Translations under genes and position numbers: made by a program | Notes under the pieces: model-generated | What the model saw: only the letters and a program-made list of their open reading frames with translations | Database searches by the model: none | Told to the model about the DNA's origin: nothing | Shown here: piece by piece, positions 8,736-17,910 of the stretch | Layout of the letters: every line of letters starts with the position of its first letter | How positions within the stretch are numbered: the stretch's first letter is position 1 | NCBI GenBank assembly: GCA_027452145.1 | Contig: DAIDHB010000546.1 | Span: 1-64,000 of the forward strand | Direction: 5' to 3' | Length of the DNA: 64,000 bases | DNA from: Planctomycetales bacterium | GTDB taxonomy: Bacteria; Planctomycetota; Planctomycetia; Isosphaerales; Isosphaeraceae

Positions 8736-9296
8736 TCAGTCGATCGCCTCGAGCGCGAAATACATCGAGAGCCGCGGCGGCGCCGTCGTGCGGTCATACA
8801 TGAGGCCCAGGTACAACCCCGGCGCGACCTGGCGGATCTCGTCGCGGTTGCCGGCATAGACCCGGGACGTCTGGCTGTAGTCGAGGATCAATGAAGACGC
8901 GCCGTCGAGCCAGCTCGGGCCCTGGTAAAGCTGGCCGCGGATCATCCGGATGCCCAGGAACCGGTTGATCGCCGTCGTCCCATCGGGCTCGATGACCTTC
9001 CCCTGCCAGACCAGCCGGGCGCCCCGCGAGAGCGCCCGCGCGCGGCGCGTGCCGGGAGCCAGCAGGGCTGTCCCGCGTACCCGGCCCGGCGGAATCGCCA
9101 CGGCCGTCCCCTGGCGGTAGACCGATTCGATCTCCGCCGGGCTCATCCGCAAGAGTCCATCGAGTGTGACCCCGGACGCCGGGGGCTCCTGGCCCCGCGC
9201 CCCGCCCGCCGCCATCGATCCGCATAGAACTGCGAGCAGCCAGCTCAGCCCCCAGACCATACCCTCGCCGCCCGCCCAGTCCGGCCGCATCGTCAT
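8736..9296 (-). CDS. Secreted protein of unknown function
   Basis: I do not recognise a functionally characterised family. The ATG at 9296 follows a GGAG site and gives 186 residues. There is a signal peptide (about residues 12 to 36, ending near GGARGQE). The mature domain has the ordered pattern LSRGARLVWQGKVIEPDG, GIRMIRGQLYQGPSWLDG, SLILDYSQTSRVYAGNRDEI and APGLYLGLMYDRT. This looks like a small beta-rich domain with a conserved WQGK entry and an APGLYLG exit, known to me only from uncharacterised bacterial proteins. It lies about 110 bases upstream of the glycosyltransferase on the same strand and could be cotranscribed with it. Confidence 0.78.
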   Translation of the reverse strand: MTMRPDWAGGEGMVWGLSWLLAVLCGSMAAGGARGQEPPASGVTLDGLLRMSPAEIESVYRQGTAVAIPPGRVRGTALLAPGTRRARALSRGARLVWQGKVIEPDGTTAINRFLGIRMIRGQLYQGPSWLDGASSLILDYSQTSRVYAGNRDEIRQVAPGLYLGLMYDRTTAPPRLSMYFALEAID

Positions 9297-10224
9297 CTCG
9301 CGCTCCCCCAGCCCGGTGCAAATCCCCGCGTACCTGGACCCCACACTGGCCCGTATCTCCTTCGATCGGCCACGAGGGGCGAGGATCTTGAACCGGCCTC
9401 GGACATTGCCCGAGATCGAAGGATGAGTTGACCTCGAGCGGGTGGCGGCATTCGCGAGAGATAGACCCGCCACGAGAATCTGACCGCGGAGCACGGATCG
9501 GGAGAGGCTGCGTAATCTGAGGTGGCAAGCTGTCGCACCGGGGCCGTGTATCGTCGCGCCGGCGATTGGGGCCCGATTCCTATCCGAAGCGACCGCCATC
9601 CCCGATCATCTGTCCCCGATCCGAAAAAATTGCGACCCGGCGAAATCGCCTCAAGCCCATGGTGGTCCATCGCGTCCGCCGAGCGGCCCGGGCGGCGCGG
9701 GACCAGTCGGGTTGACAGCCCCGCGGCCTCACGGTTAAATCGCGAACGTCGTCGGGCAGACGAGCCCGGGATCGAGGGTCGCCAGGCCGTCGGAAGGCTC
9801 ACCGCGAGGCGAGTCCGCGGCGGTCGGCCGGGTGCGTTTTTCGAGGCCCGGCGCGGCGGAACGATCCATCGGAACAACATCGCCATAACGTCCGAGATTG
9901 CAGGCGTAGCAAGGATGGCGCGACCGCAAGCGGGGAACAATCCGGTTCACGGAGGAACCGGCCCCCGCAGTTTTCTGGCATCCCTAGAGCTCCACACCTC
10001 AACGCGCTCCCGTCACCTGACTACGCTCGTCGCCTCGGAGATCGAGCCGGGGCCGCAATCGGCCGCACGCCGAGGTCCGTGCCCTTGGCCGGCGGGCCTC
10101 ACGGGCCGGCCGGCCCGGGTCCGACCGCCCGCGGGCGTGAAGACGAGCGAGGCCACGACGCGGAGCCGGACTGATTGATCTCGAGCGGGCAGGATGTCCG
10201 TCGGAGCCGAGAGGGAGCTGAGGC
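9297..10224. other. Long intergenic region between divergent transcription units
   Basis: This 928-base gap separates the minus-strand secreted-protein gene from the plus-strand acyltransferase operon, so promoters for both must lie within it. Open frames present (for example 9522 to 10178) have Arg/Pro/Ser-rich shadow composition and no ribosome binding site. I see no RNA gene or strong hairpin. Confidence 0.45.
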
Positions 10225-11748
10225 ATGCGGGCAGGAACCGGCAGGACAGTCGCCCCGAGGCGCCCGCTACACCGTCACTTCCTGCCGGCGCCCGAGCGAG
10301 CCGAGCCGCCGATCCCGACCCCGACCCTGCCGACGCCGTCCCGCCCCGAGCCCGGCCAGGACTGGTTTCGCGACCTCTACCCGGGCGAACCCGAGACCTG
10401 CCGCCGCGAGCTGCGGCCGTTCTTGCTCAACCTGTTCCACCTGGCGCTACTGCTGGCCGTCTTCCAGGTCTTCAAGATCGAGGAGCGGCCGTTCCAGGGG
10501 CACACGTTCAAGACGCTGGTGACGCTCGCGCTGCTGGCGCTGCCGGCGCACTACCTCGCGCCGCTGCGCTGGAAGAAGCCGATTTTCCTCGCCGCGTCGG
10601 TCGCCGGGCTGTTCCTGGTCGCCGGCGCGTGGGCCTCGACGATCGTGCTGGCGGTCGCCGCCGCCTTCATCGGCGCATGCTTCCTGCCCGTGCCCTGGGC
10701 CGTCCGCGCCTCGATCTGCGCCGCGATGGCGATCGCGATCGCGTGCGCCCGGCCGTCGCTCGCCGCCGCCGGGATTCCCGGCGACGCCTGGACGATCGCG
10801 GCGTCGATGTTGATGTTTCGAATGATTATTTTCCTGTATGAGTTGAAGCACGCGCGGGCGCCCGAATCGCCGCTCGACGCCGCTGGCTACTTCTTCCTGC
10901 TGCCGAACTACTGCTTCTTCCACTTCCCGGTCGTCGACTACCGGACCATGCAGCGCGGCTACTTCGCCGCCGACGTCCACGCCACGCAGGCGCGCGGCCT
11001 GGCGATGATGTTCCGGGGCACGCTGCATATCCTCGCCTATCGGCTCGTCTACCAGCGGCTGTTGATCTCGCCGGCCGAGGTCCAGGGGATGGCCGACCTG
11101 GCCGGCCACGTCGTCTGCAACTACCTGCTGTATCTGCACGTCTCGGGGCAGTTCCACCTGGCGTGCGGCATGCTGCACCTGTTCGGCTACCAGCTCCCCG
11201 AGACGCACCACCGCTACCTGCTGGCGACGAGCTTCACCGACTACTGGCGACGGATCAACATCTACTGGAAGGATTTCATGGTCCGGATCTTCTTCAATCC
11301 GGTGGTGTTCCGGTTGAAGAGGTGGCCGCGACCGATGGCGCTGGCCGCGGCGACCGCGGTGGTGTTCCTGGCGACCTGGCTGCTGCACTCCTACCAGATG
11401 TTCTGGCTGTGCGGCGCGTGGGGCCTGACGGTCCCCTCGGCCCTGTTCTGGGGGACCCTGGGCGTGCTGGTCGCGATCAACGTGCAGCTCGACGCCCGCC
11501 GGCCGCCGGCGCAGCGGGTCGCGTCCGAGCCCGCACGCGGCTTCGGCGCGCGGGCCATCGCGGCGCTCGGCCGATCCGCCCGGGTCCTGGGCACGTTCAC
11601 CGCGATCGCGATCCTGTGGTCGCTCTGGTCGAGCCCGACGCTCGGCGCCTGGCTCGACATGATCGGGCGGGGCCTCGGAGGGTCCTGGGCATTCCCGACG
11701 CCGGCCGGGCTGGTCGACGCCATCTTCGGAGGGGCCCATGGCGGATGA
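10225..11748 (+). CDS. MBOAT-family membrane O-acyltransferase (DltB/AlgI-like)
   Basis: MBOAT proteins move acyl groups across or at the membrane onto polysaccharides, peptidoglycan, teichoic acids or lipids. The ATG at 10225 has a GGGAG site and gives 507 residues with about ten hydrophobic segments. The signature region lies at roughly residues 335 to 360 (TSFTDYWRRINIYWKDFMV, matching the DFWRRWHISL-type element). The presumed catalytic His is in the later helix (TWLLHSYQMFWL, near residue 392). The N-terminus carries a Pro-rich cytoplasmic leader of about 50 residues. The gene opens a five-gene operon and overlaps the following SGNH hydrolase by 11 bases. The pairing of MBOAT with SGNH is typical of O-acylation systems such as AlgI/AlgJ and DltB/DltD. 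Confidence 0.88.
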   Translation: MRAGTGRTVAPRRPLHRHFLPAPERAEPPIPTPTLPTPSRPEPGQDWFRDLYPGEPETCRRELRPFLLNLFHLALLLAVFQVFKIEERPFQGHTFKTLVTLALLALPAHYLAPLRWKKPIFLAASVAGLFLVAGAWASTIVLAVAAAFIGACFLPVPWAVRASICAAMAIAIACARPSLAAAGIPGDAWTIAASMLMFRMIIFLYELKHARAPESPLDAAGYFFLLPNYCFFHFPVVDYRTMQRGYFAADVHATQARGLAMMFRGTLHILAYRLVYQRLLISPAEVQGMADLAGHVVCNYLLYLHVSGQFHLACGMLHLFGYQLPETHHRYLLATSFTDYWRRINIYWKDFMVRIFFNPVVFRLKRWPRPMALAAATAVVFLATWLLHSYQMFWLCGAWGLTVPSALFWGTLGVLVAINVQLDARRPPAQRVASEPARGFGARAIAALGRSARVLGTFTAIAILWSLWSSPTLGAWLDMIGRGLGGSWAFPTPAGLVDAIFGGAHGG

Positions 11749-12952
11749 ATCGAGTCCGCGACGGCAACTCCTGGCGACCCTGGCGCTCCTGGCGTGCGGG
11801 TTGATCCCCGACCATCTCGCGGGCGCGGGTCCGGCGCGTCTGCGCGCCAGCCTGGCCAGCGGGATGTTCAACCGCGGCGATGCCTCGCGGATCGAGCGCG
11901 GCTATTACGAGCGCCTGCTCGAGATCGGCCAGCGGCTCGACGACCTTGGCGACCTGCCCGCGCTGCGAGGCCGCCGGCGCGCCGGGGGCTCCTTCGCGGC
12001 GCCGGTGGATTCGGCGCCGCTGGTCGTGCGCGTCGCCGATCTCCGCGAGGTCGCGCTGAAGCCGGGCGGCAGCGTCGGGCGCTCGGGCATCCGCTGGAGT
12101 ACGAACGCCCAGGGGATGCGCGACCGCGAGTATCCCGTCGCCCGTTTGCCGAATACCTTCCGCATCGCCTTGGTGGGCGATTCGATCGCCGCCGGATGGG
12201 GCGTCGCGGTGGATCGCCGGTTCGAGTCGATCCTCGAGCGCGAGTGGGACGAGCGGTCCCGGCGTGCCGGCGGCCCGGCCGTCGAGATCCTCGACACGGC
12301 CGTCCCGGGCCACGCCCCGGGCCAGCGCTGGCACCACTTCCAGCGCGTCGGCTGGCCCATGCGGCCCGACCTGGTCATCTGCGAGTCGTCCGAGGCCGAT
12401 ATCGGCTGGGACGAGCGCCGGCTGCGTTTCGTCCTGGCCCGCGGGCAGGGCTTCGAATCACCCCTGTATCGCGCGGCCCTCGAGGCCGCCGGCGCGCGGC
12501 CCGGATGGACCCCCGAGGAATACAAGCACGTCCTCCACGCCCGGCATCGCGAGATCCTGGCCGGCGCGTACCGAGCCATGGTGGAGGACGGCTCGGCGCA
12601 CGGCGTGCCGGTCATCTGGGCGCTGATCCCGCGGGTCGGCCAGCCGGCCGACCGGGGGCATCGCGATGCCCTGCTCGCGCTGGCGCGGTCGGCGGGCTTC
12701 ACCCGGGTGGTCGACGTGTCCGACGCCTACGACGGCCTCGACGCGGCCGGGCTGGCCGTCGAGCCGGGCGACTTCCATCCCAATACGCTCGGTCACGAGC
12801 GGCTGGCGCGACGCCTCGACGAGGCCCTCGCCCCGCTCCCCGAGCTGTGCCGGCTCTGGTCGCCGCGGCGCGATCCCGACGTCGCGACGGCCCGCAACCG
12901 CACCGACGCGGAGGATCACGGCCCCACGAACCGGGGAGTTTCGCACCCATGA
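11738..12952 (+). CDS. SGNH/GDSL-family hydrolase (DltD/AlgJ-like partner)
   Basis: SGNH hydrolases act on ester bonds; those beside MBOAT genes often finish or edit an acyl transfer in the periplasm. The ATG at 11738 lies inside the end of the MBOAT gene and is preceded by GGAGGGG. The 404-residue product has a hydrophobic N-terminal helix (about residues 10 to 28), likely a signal anchor. Block I reads ALVGDSIAAGWGVAVD (nucleophile Ser near residue 149), and the C-terminal catalytic pair is DFHPNTLGHE near residue 347. A conserved middle segment (DTAVPGHAPGQRWHHFQ) precedes the block with ESSEADIGWDERR. The gene ends in an ATGA overlap with a second SGNH gene, indicating translational coupling. 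Confidence 0.87.
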   Translation: MADESSPRRQLLATLALLACGLIPDHLAGAGPARLRASLASGMFNRGDASRIERGYYERLLEIGQRLDDLGDLPALRGRRRAGGSFAAPVDSAPLVVRVADLREVALKPGGSVGRSGIRWSTNAQGMRDREYPVARLPNTFRIALVGDSIAAGWGVAVDRRFESILEREWDERSRRAGGPAVEILDTAVPGHAPGQRWHHFQRVGWPMRPDLVICESSEADIGWDERRLRFVLARGQGFESPLYRAALEAAGARPGWTPEEYKHVLHARHREILAGAYRAMVEDGSAHGVPVIWALIPRVGQPADRGHRDALLALARSAGFTRVVDVSDAYDGLDAAGLAVEPGDFHPNTLGHERLARRLDEALAPLPELCRLWSPRRDPDVATARNRTDAEDHGPTNRGVSHP

Positions 12953-14214
12953 TCGCCCAGTCCCCCTGCAACATGGCGGCCCGGCCGGCCCTCTGGCATC
13001 CGCTCGTCCTGCTGATCGCCGGGCTGGTCACGTGGCCCTCCGAGTGGGACGGACTCCGCACCGTGCTCGACAGCGCGCGGTCCCCCGAGCCGAGCGCGGC
13101 CGACCGCGAGCCCCACGCGCTGGGATACTACGTCGAGCTGATCGAGGGCTCCAACGGGTCCCACGGCGCGCGGCCCGAGGGCTGGGTCGGCTTCCGCGAG
13201 GCCGACGTCATCCGCTACCTCGACGACGACTTCCTCCTGTTCGAGCTCAAGCCCAACCTCTGCAAGACGCTCTTCGGCCTGCCGTTCCTGACCAACTCGT
13301 TCGGGATGCACGCCGGCCCGGTGACCGCGGAGAAGCCGCCGGAAACCTTCCGCATCGCCGTGCTCGGCGCGTCGATGGACATGGGCTGGGGGGTACGCTA
13401 CGAGGATACCTACACCAATCGCCTCCAGGATTGGCTCGAGTCCCGGCCGGAGGCTCGCCGGCCCGGAAGGCCGCGCCGGTACGAGGTGCTGAACTTCGCG
13501 GTGGCGGCCTATAGCCCGCTCCAGCGGCTCGAGACCCTGCGCCGCAAGGTCATGGACTTCCAGCCCGACCTGGTCGTGTACTCGGCCACCACGCTTGACA
13601 TCCGGCTGATGGAGATCCACCTCTGCGATTTACTCCGCCAGCACGTCGACCTGAAGTACGACTTCGTCCGCGAGGCCATCGGCCGGACCGGGGTCGGGCC
13701 GACCGACCTGCGGGTCGACCGCTCGGGCAAGCTGATCGACAAGCAGGCCCTCAAGGACAAGCTCAAGCCCTGCTACTGGGGGCTCTACGACCGGACCCTG
13801 GGCGCGATCGCCGCCGATTGCCGGGCGGCCGGCGTGCCGCTGGCGATGGTCATCATCCCCCGAGTCGGCGCGCAGGACGCGCCGGCGCATCGGGCCGAGC
13901 CGGTGGCCCGGCTCAAGGCCCTGGCGGCCCACCACGCGATCCGGACGTTCGACCTGTCCGACGCGTTCGACCGCGACGACCCGGCGACCCTGGAGGTCGC
14001 CGCGTGGGACGATCACCCCAACGCCACGGGCCACGCGCGTCTCTTCGAGGCGATCGCGCGCTCGCTGGCCGCCGACCCGAAGCTCGCGCGCCTGTTGCTG
14101 TCGGCCGGTTCGTCGTCCTCCGAGAGCCCCGACCCGCGCGGGCCGGCCGAGCGGCCCGGCCCGCCGGTCGCCGACACCGGCCGGTCCGGTCCGGGCCTCG
14201 GCGATTCCGGATAA
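12949..14214 (+). CDS. Second SGNH-type hydrolase with Gly-Ala-Ser nucleophile block
   Basis: This 421-residue protein is a paralogue of the preceding hydrolase in layout: an N-terminal hydrophobic helix (WHPLVLLIAGLVTWPSEW), an SGNH fold and a C-terminal Asp-His pair. The start ATG overlaps the previous stop. Block I reads AVLGASMDMGWGVRYEDTY, so the usual Gly-Asp-Ser is Gly-Ala-Ser; the Ser nucleophile remains. The later Ser/Asn region (LNFAVAAYSPLQRLETLRR) and the final WDDHPNATGHARL motif are kept. The last 45 residues are Ser/Pro/Gly-rich and probably disordered. Two different SGNH proteins behind one MBOAT suggests two processing steps or a heterodimer; that is inference. Confidence 0.83.
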   Translation: MIAQSPCNMAARPALWHPLVLLIAGLVTWPSEWDGLRTVLDSARSPEPSAADREPHALGYYVELIEGSNGSHGARPEGWVGFREADVIRYLDDDFLLFELKPNLCKTLFGLPFLTNSFGMHAGPVTAEKPPETFRIAVLGASMDMGWGVRYEDTYTNRLQDWLESRPEARRPGRPRRYEVLNFAVAAYSPLQRLETLRRKVMDFQPDLVVYSATTLDIRLMEIHLCDLLRQHVDLKYDFVREAIGRTGVGPTDLRVDRSGKLIDKQALKDKLKPCYWGLYDRTLGAIAADCRAAGVPLAMVIIPRVGAQDAPAHRAEPVARLKALAAHHAIRTFDLSDAFDRDDPATLEVAAWDDHPNATGHARLFEAIARSLAADPKLARLLLSAGSSSSESPDPRGPAERPGPPVADTGRSGPGLGDSG

Positions 14215-14265
14215 AATCTCATAATATCGGGAGATCCTGAAGGATCAGGACGGGGGCGAATCGCC

Positions 14266-15885
14266 ATGGACGCACGACATCTCAGCCGGCTGCTCGAGGA
14301 CGCCGCGGCCCTCCGGCCCGATCACCCGGCCGTCGAGGACGAGCGCGGCGCGACGTTGACCTATGCGGAGCTGTACCGGGCCGCCGACCGCCTCGCCACC
14401 CGGCTGGCGCGCTGGGGCGCCGGCCGCGGCGATCGCGTCGGGCTCTGGCTGCCCAAGGGCGCCGAGGCGGTCGCGGCCATTCACGGCATCCTCCGCGCCG
14501 GCGCCGCCTATGTGCCCGCCGACCCGACTGGCCCGGCCGCCCGTGCCGCGGCGATCCTGGCGGCGGCGGGCGTCAAGGCGGCCGTCGTTTCCGCCGAGCT
14601 GGCCCCCTCGCTGCGGGCCGCCTGGCCCGATGGCGCCCCCCTGCCCCGGATGATCCTCATCGGCGATCCGTCGGACGAGGAGACGACCCTCGACGTCGCG
14701 ACATCGGCCTTCCCGGTCGTCGTCGGCGACGCCCGCTGGGCCGACGTGCTGGCCGACGACGCTCCCTCGCCCCTGCCGCCGCCGCGCGAGCGCGACGACC
14801 TGGCCTATATCCTCTTTACCTCGGGCTCGACCGGCCAGCCCAAGGGCGTGATGCTGTCGCACGAGAACGCGCTGACCTTCCTCGACTGGTGCCAGCGTTC
14901 GCTCGGTCCCTGGCGGGCCGACGACCGCTATTCGTCCCACGCCCCGTTCCACTTCGACCTCTCGGTCTTCGACCTCTTCGCCGCCTGCCGCAATGCCGCG
15001 ACGCTCGTCCTGATCGGCGAGTCCACCGGCAAGGATCCGGGCCGGCTGGCCGATCTCATCGCCGATCGACGGATCGCCGTCTGGTACTCGGCACCGTCGA
15101 TCCTGGCGATGCTGGTGGAGCGCGGCGGGCTCGACCGCCCCGGCTTCCCCGCGCCGCGCCTGGTGCTGTTCGCCGGCGAGGTCTTCCCGATCGAGCCCCT
15201 GCGACGGCTCCGCGCCGCCTGGCCGGACGCGAGAATGTGGAACCTCTACGGGCCTACCGAGACGAACGTCTGCACGGCGTTCCCGATCCCCGAGGCGATC
15301 CCCGCCGATCGCGACGAGCCCTATCCGATCGGCCGCGTCTGCCTGCCGCTGTGCGCACGGGTGGTCGACCACGACGGACGCTACCTCCCCGCCGGGTCGC
15401 TCGGCGAGCTGGTGATCTCCGGGCCGGGCGTGATGCGCGGCTACTTCGGCCGGCCCGACCTGACCGCATCGGCGTTCTTCGTCCATCCCGACGGCACGCG
15501 ATGGTACCGCACCGGCGACCTGGTGCGCGACGACGGCACGGGATGCTTCACGTTCCACGGCCGCCGCGATCGGATGGTCAAGCGTCGCGGCTACCGGATC
15601 GAGCTGGGCGAGATCGAATCGACCCTGTATCGCCACCAGGCCGTCGACCGCGCCGGCGTGGTCGCCCGGGCGGGCGAGTCGGGCGTGGCGATCGAGGCGT
15701 TCGTATCGCTCAAGCCGGGCGGCAAGAAGTCGATCATCGCCATGAAGCGGCATTGCGCCGTGTATTTGCCGAACTACATGGTCCCGGACACGATCACGTT
15801 CGTGGACGGCCTGCCGTCGACATCGACCGACAAGGTCGACTATCAACGCCTCGCGGCGCTGGCCGCGGCGGGAGGGCACGCGTGA
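14266..15885 (+). CDS. Amino-acid-adenylation-type AMP-forming ligase (DltA-like)
   Basis: The protein is a stand-alone adenylate-forming enzyme, which activates a carboxylate as its AMP ester and then loads a thiol acceptor. All core motifs are visible in 539 residues: A3 YILFTSGSTGQPKGVMLSH (about 184 to 202), A4 FHFDLSVFDLFAA, A5 NLYGPTETNVCTAF (about 326), A7 WYRTGDLV, A8 GRRDRMVKRRGYRIELGEIE and A10 STDKVDYQRL. The FDLS form of A4 supplies the Asp that usually binds an amino group, so an amino acid substrate is likely; the exact residue is unknown. It begins 51 bases after the second SGNH gene and overlaps the next gene by GTGA. No carrier protein is fused to it or encoded beside it. Confidence 0.9.
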   Translation: MDARHLSRLLEDAAALRPDHPAVEDERGATLTYAELYRAADRLATRLARWGAGRGDRVGLWLPKGAEAVAAIHGILRAGAAYVPADPTGPAARAAAILAAAGVKAAVVSAELAPSLRAAWPDGAPLPRMILIGDPSDEETTLDVATSAFPVVVGDARWADVLADDAPSPLPPPRERDDLAYILFTSGSTGQPKGVMLSHENALTFLDWCQRSLGPWRADDRYSSHAPFHFDLSVFDLFAACRNAATLVLIGESTGKDPGRLADLIADRRIAVWYSAPSILAMLVERGGLDRPGFPAPRLVLFAGEVFPIEPLRRLRAAWPDARMWNLYGPTETNVCTAFPIPEAIPADRDEPYPIGRVCLPLCARVVDHDGRYLPAGSLGELVISGPGVMRGYFGRPDLTASAFFVHPDGTRWYRTGDLVRDDGTGCFTFHGRRDRMVKRRGYRIELGEIESTLYRHQAVDRAGVVARAGESGVAIEAFVSLKPGGKKSIIAMKRHCAVYLPNYMVPDTITFVDGLPSTSTDKVDYQRLAALAAAGGHA

Positions 15886-16898
15886 GACGACTTCGGCATG
15901 TCTGGAGCTGGAAGTTCGCCTTCTACGACGTGCTCCTGCCCGCGCTGCGCGCGCTCGGGCCGGCGCGCGGGGACTGGATCCTCGGGCGCCTCGGCCGGCT
16001 GACCCTGGCGTTCCAGCCGCGGCGGCGCGCCCGGTTGCGATCGGCCCTGCGCCGGGCGGGAGCCGCGCTCGACGCCGACTGGTCGACCCCGGCCGTCTGG
16101 CCTGGGCTGGCGGCCAACCTGGCGCGGTTCCAGGCGCGCGATTATCCGCTCGATGGCCAGGACGACGAGGCGGTGCTCGCCCGGTTCGACGTGCGGGGCT
16201 ACGATCGTCTCCGTGCCGCTCTCGATCGGGGTCGGGGCGCGATCCTCGTGGGCAGCCACCTGGGCGCCCACATCGCAGGGGTGCACTGGCTCTACCGCCG
16301 CGGGCTCCCGCTGCGGCTGCTGGTCCAGCGCCCGCGACACGTCTCGCACGAGCTGAATCGCCGATTCGACGCCGAAGGGCCCCACCGCCAGGCCGAGCTG
16401 TTCCTCCGTCGCGACCTGTCCCCGGCCGTGGCCGTCGAGCGGCTCCTGCGCGCCCGCGCAGCCCTCCGCGACGGCATGGCGATCTACATGAACGGCGACA
16501 TCCCCTGGTCAGGCCCGAATACCTGCCCCGGCCGGCTGCTCGGCCGCTCGCACCGGATGCTCGCGATCTGGACCGAACTGGCCGTGCTGACCCGGGCCCC
16601 GGTCTTCCTGGTCTTCTGCACGCACTCGCCGGGCGGCCGGTTCTCACTCGAGATCGAGCCGCTCGGCTGGCTGCGGCCGGGCGAGGAAGCTGTCGCGGTC
16701 GCCGATTACCTCCGGCAACTGGAGGCACGGATCGCCAATTCTCCCGCCGACGCCGTGGCCCACCTCACCTGGCCCTGCTACGAACCACGAGCCGAGACCG
16801 CGGTCCCGGGGCGACTCCCGCGCGCCGGTCGACGCATCGGCGGTTCACCCGTCCGGCTCGTCGGCGCGCAGGGCCACAGGCACCGGCCCGATCGCTGA
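15882..16898 (+). CDS. LpxL/HtrB-like lysophospholipid acyltransferase homologue
   Basis: LpxL-type enzymes add acyl chains to lipid A precursors or related lipids at the inner membrane. The GTG start overlaps the ligase stop and is preceded by GGAGGG, giving 338 residues. Family features are the N-terminal amphipathic or hydrophobic region (SWKFAFYDVLLPALRALGPA), a glycine-histidine block GAILVGSHLGAHIAGVHWLY near residue 128, and the following PLRLLVQRPRH, GMAIYMNGD and FLVFCTHSPGGRFSLEIEPL segments. The canonical His-X4-acidic pair is not obvious, because the residue five after the first His is Ile rather than Glu or Asp. The last 40 residues are Arg/Gly-rich and look unstructured. The gene closes the five-gene operon. 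Confidence 0.78.
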   Translation: MRRLRHVWSWKFAFYDVLLPALRALGPARGDWILGRLGRLTLAFQPRRRARLRSALRRAGAALDADWSTPAVWPGLAANLARFQARDYPLDGQDDEAVLARFDVRGYDRLRAALDRGRGAILVGSHLGAHIAGVHWLYRRGLPLRLLVQRPRHVSHELNRRFDAEGPHRQAELFLRRDLSPAVAVERLLRARAALRDGMAIYMNGDIPWSGPNTCPGRLLGRSHRMLAIWTELAVLTRAPVFLVFCTHSPGGRFSLEIEPLGWLRPGEEAVAVADYLRQLEARIANSPADAVAHLTWPCYEPRAETAVPGRLPRAGRRIGGSPVRLVGAQGHRHRPDR

Positions 16899-16941
16899 GT
16901 CGCGCCGGCTTCTTGCACCCCGCGCATGCGACGATCCGCGA

Positions 16942-17229
16942 CTACCGCTTCGCCGAGTTGGTGGAGGCCTTCCGCCTGACGAGCGCGCCTCCGTTCCCGC
17001 GATACCTCCACGGGTGTCGCGTCCGATCCAGCGACCCAGGAATATCGATCGCATCCGGCCGGACCGGTCGTTTCCGCCATCGCTTCCGCGGCCACGAGGG
17101 ATCGTTGACCTGTACCGCCTCCACCGAGTAATGCCCCGGCGACTGGCAGCGGACGATCTCCTCGGCCATGCCGAGCCCGGCGACGAACGCCACCGGCTCG
17201 CCGCCCTGGCTGATCTGATAGCACGTCAT
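16942..17229 (-). CDS. Small hypothetical protein
   Basis: I do not recognise a named family. The start at 17229 is chosen because a GGGGGGA site precedes it and because the sequence upstream has shadow-like composition. The 95-residue product begins MTCYQISQGGEPVAFVAGLG, has PGHYSVEAVQVNDPS in the middle, and ends in a basic Arg/Lys-rich tail. The N-terminal half looks like a compact alpha/beta domain and has balanced composition; the C-terminal half is less convincing. It is convergent with the LpxL-like gene, ending 43 bases from it. Confidence 0.55.
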   Translation of the reverse strand: MTCYQISQGGEPVAFVAGLGMAEEIVRCQSPGHYSVEAVQVNDPSWPRKRWRKRPVRPDAIDIPGSLDRTRHPWRYRGNGGALVRRKASTNSAKR

Positions 17230-17910
17230 GGGACGGAATCCCCCCGAATCCCGTGATCCCATAGCCGCCCGCCCGGGCATGACTCCCATGTCGGGCCATC
17301 CAGCTCGGGTCGCGCCGAACCTCGCCGGCGCATCGGCCTCGGGATCTGCCATCGTCCAGGGGCCGGCGCTAGAGCCGGGTCGACGCGAGCCTCGACGGGG
17401 CACCGCCCCACCGCGCCATCGACCGACCTCGTCCCGCCGCAATCCCCCGCCCGATCGGCGACTTGACTCAACCCGTGAAACCCGGCAAGCGTGCAGGCTG
17501 GGAGACTCGCAATCCCCCTTTTTTGCAGCCGCACGCGAAATGAACGATAGATGATGACGTTGATAGAAATTGATGTCGAGGCAACCGCGAACGAATCTGG
17601 ATTCTTACAAACTTCATTATAGCCGCGCGGCCTCGAGTTCAAGGGCTCGGATCGAGGGATCCCGATTTCGGCCTTCACCGCCGACGATGATGGGTCATGG
17701 CAATCATGCCCGCAAAAGGCCATAGATCGATCTCACCCGAGTGGTCGAGACATGAACTGGGGAGGAGTATCTGCGAAGCGCATGCCGGAGTCCGGCGGGC
17801 CGACTTGACAGCCGGCCGGGCTTCGGTTGTGCTGTCGCGCGGTGACATCGGCCGCGGCACAGCACAGACCGGACTGGCCCGGATCGGCCATGAGCGAGGG
17901 TGGAATTGCG
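17230..17910. other. Intergenic region with an AT-rich segment
   Basis: This gap is unusual for the window in holding an AT-rich stretch at about 17535 to 17625, suggestive of a promoter or regulatory region for one of the flanking divergent genes. I could not identify a convincing pair of promoter hexamers, and I see no gene. Confidence 0.45.

Noticed and set aside
9522-10178. A 218-codon plus-strand frame in the gap before the MBOAT gene
   Set aside because: It has Arg/Ser/Pro-rich shadow composition, no ribosome binding site and no recognisable motif.
14245-16728. A minus-strand open frame of 827 codons opposite the ligase and LpxL-like genes
   Set aside because: The composition is Arg/Gly/Ala-rich, and the opposite strand carries complete adenylation motifs in an operon.
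10225-17229. A DltC-type carrier protein gene hidden in the acylation operon
   Set aside because: All gaps in the operon are 51 bases or less, and the small gene at 16942 to 17229 has no phosphopantetheine serine motif.
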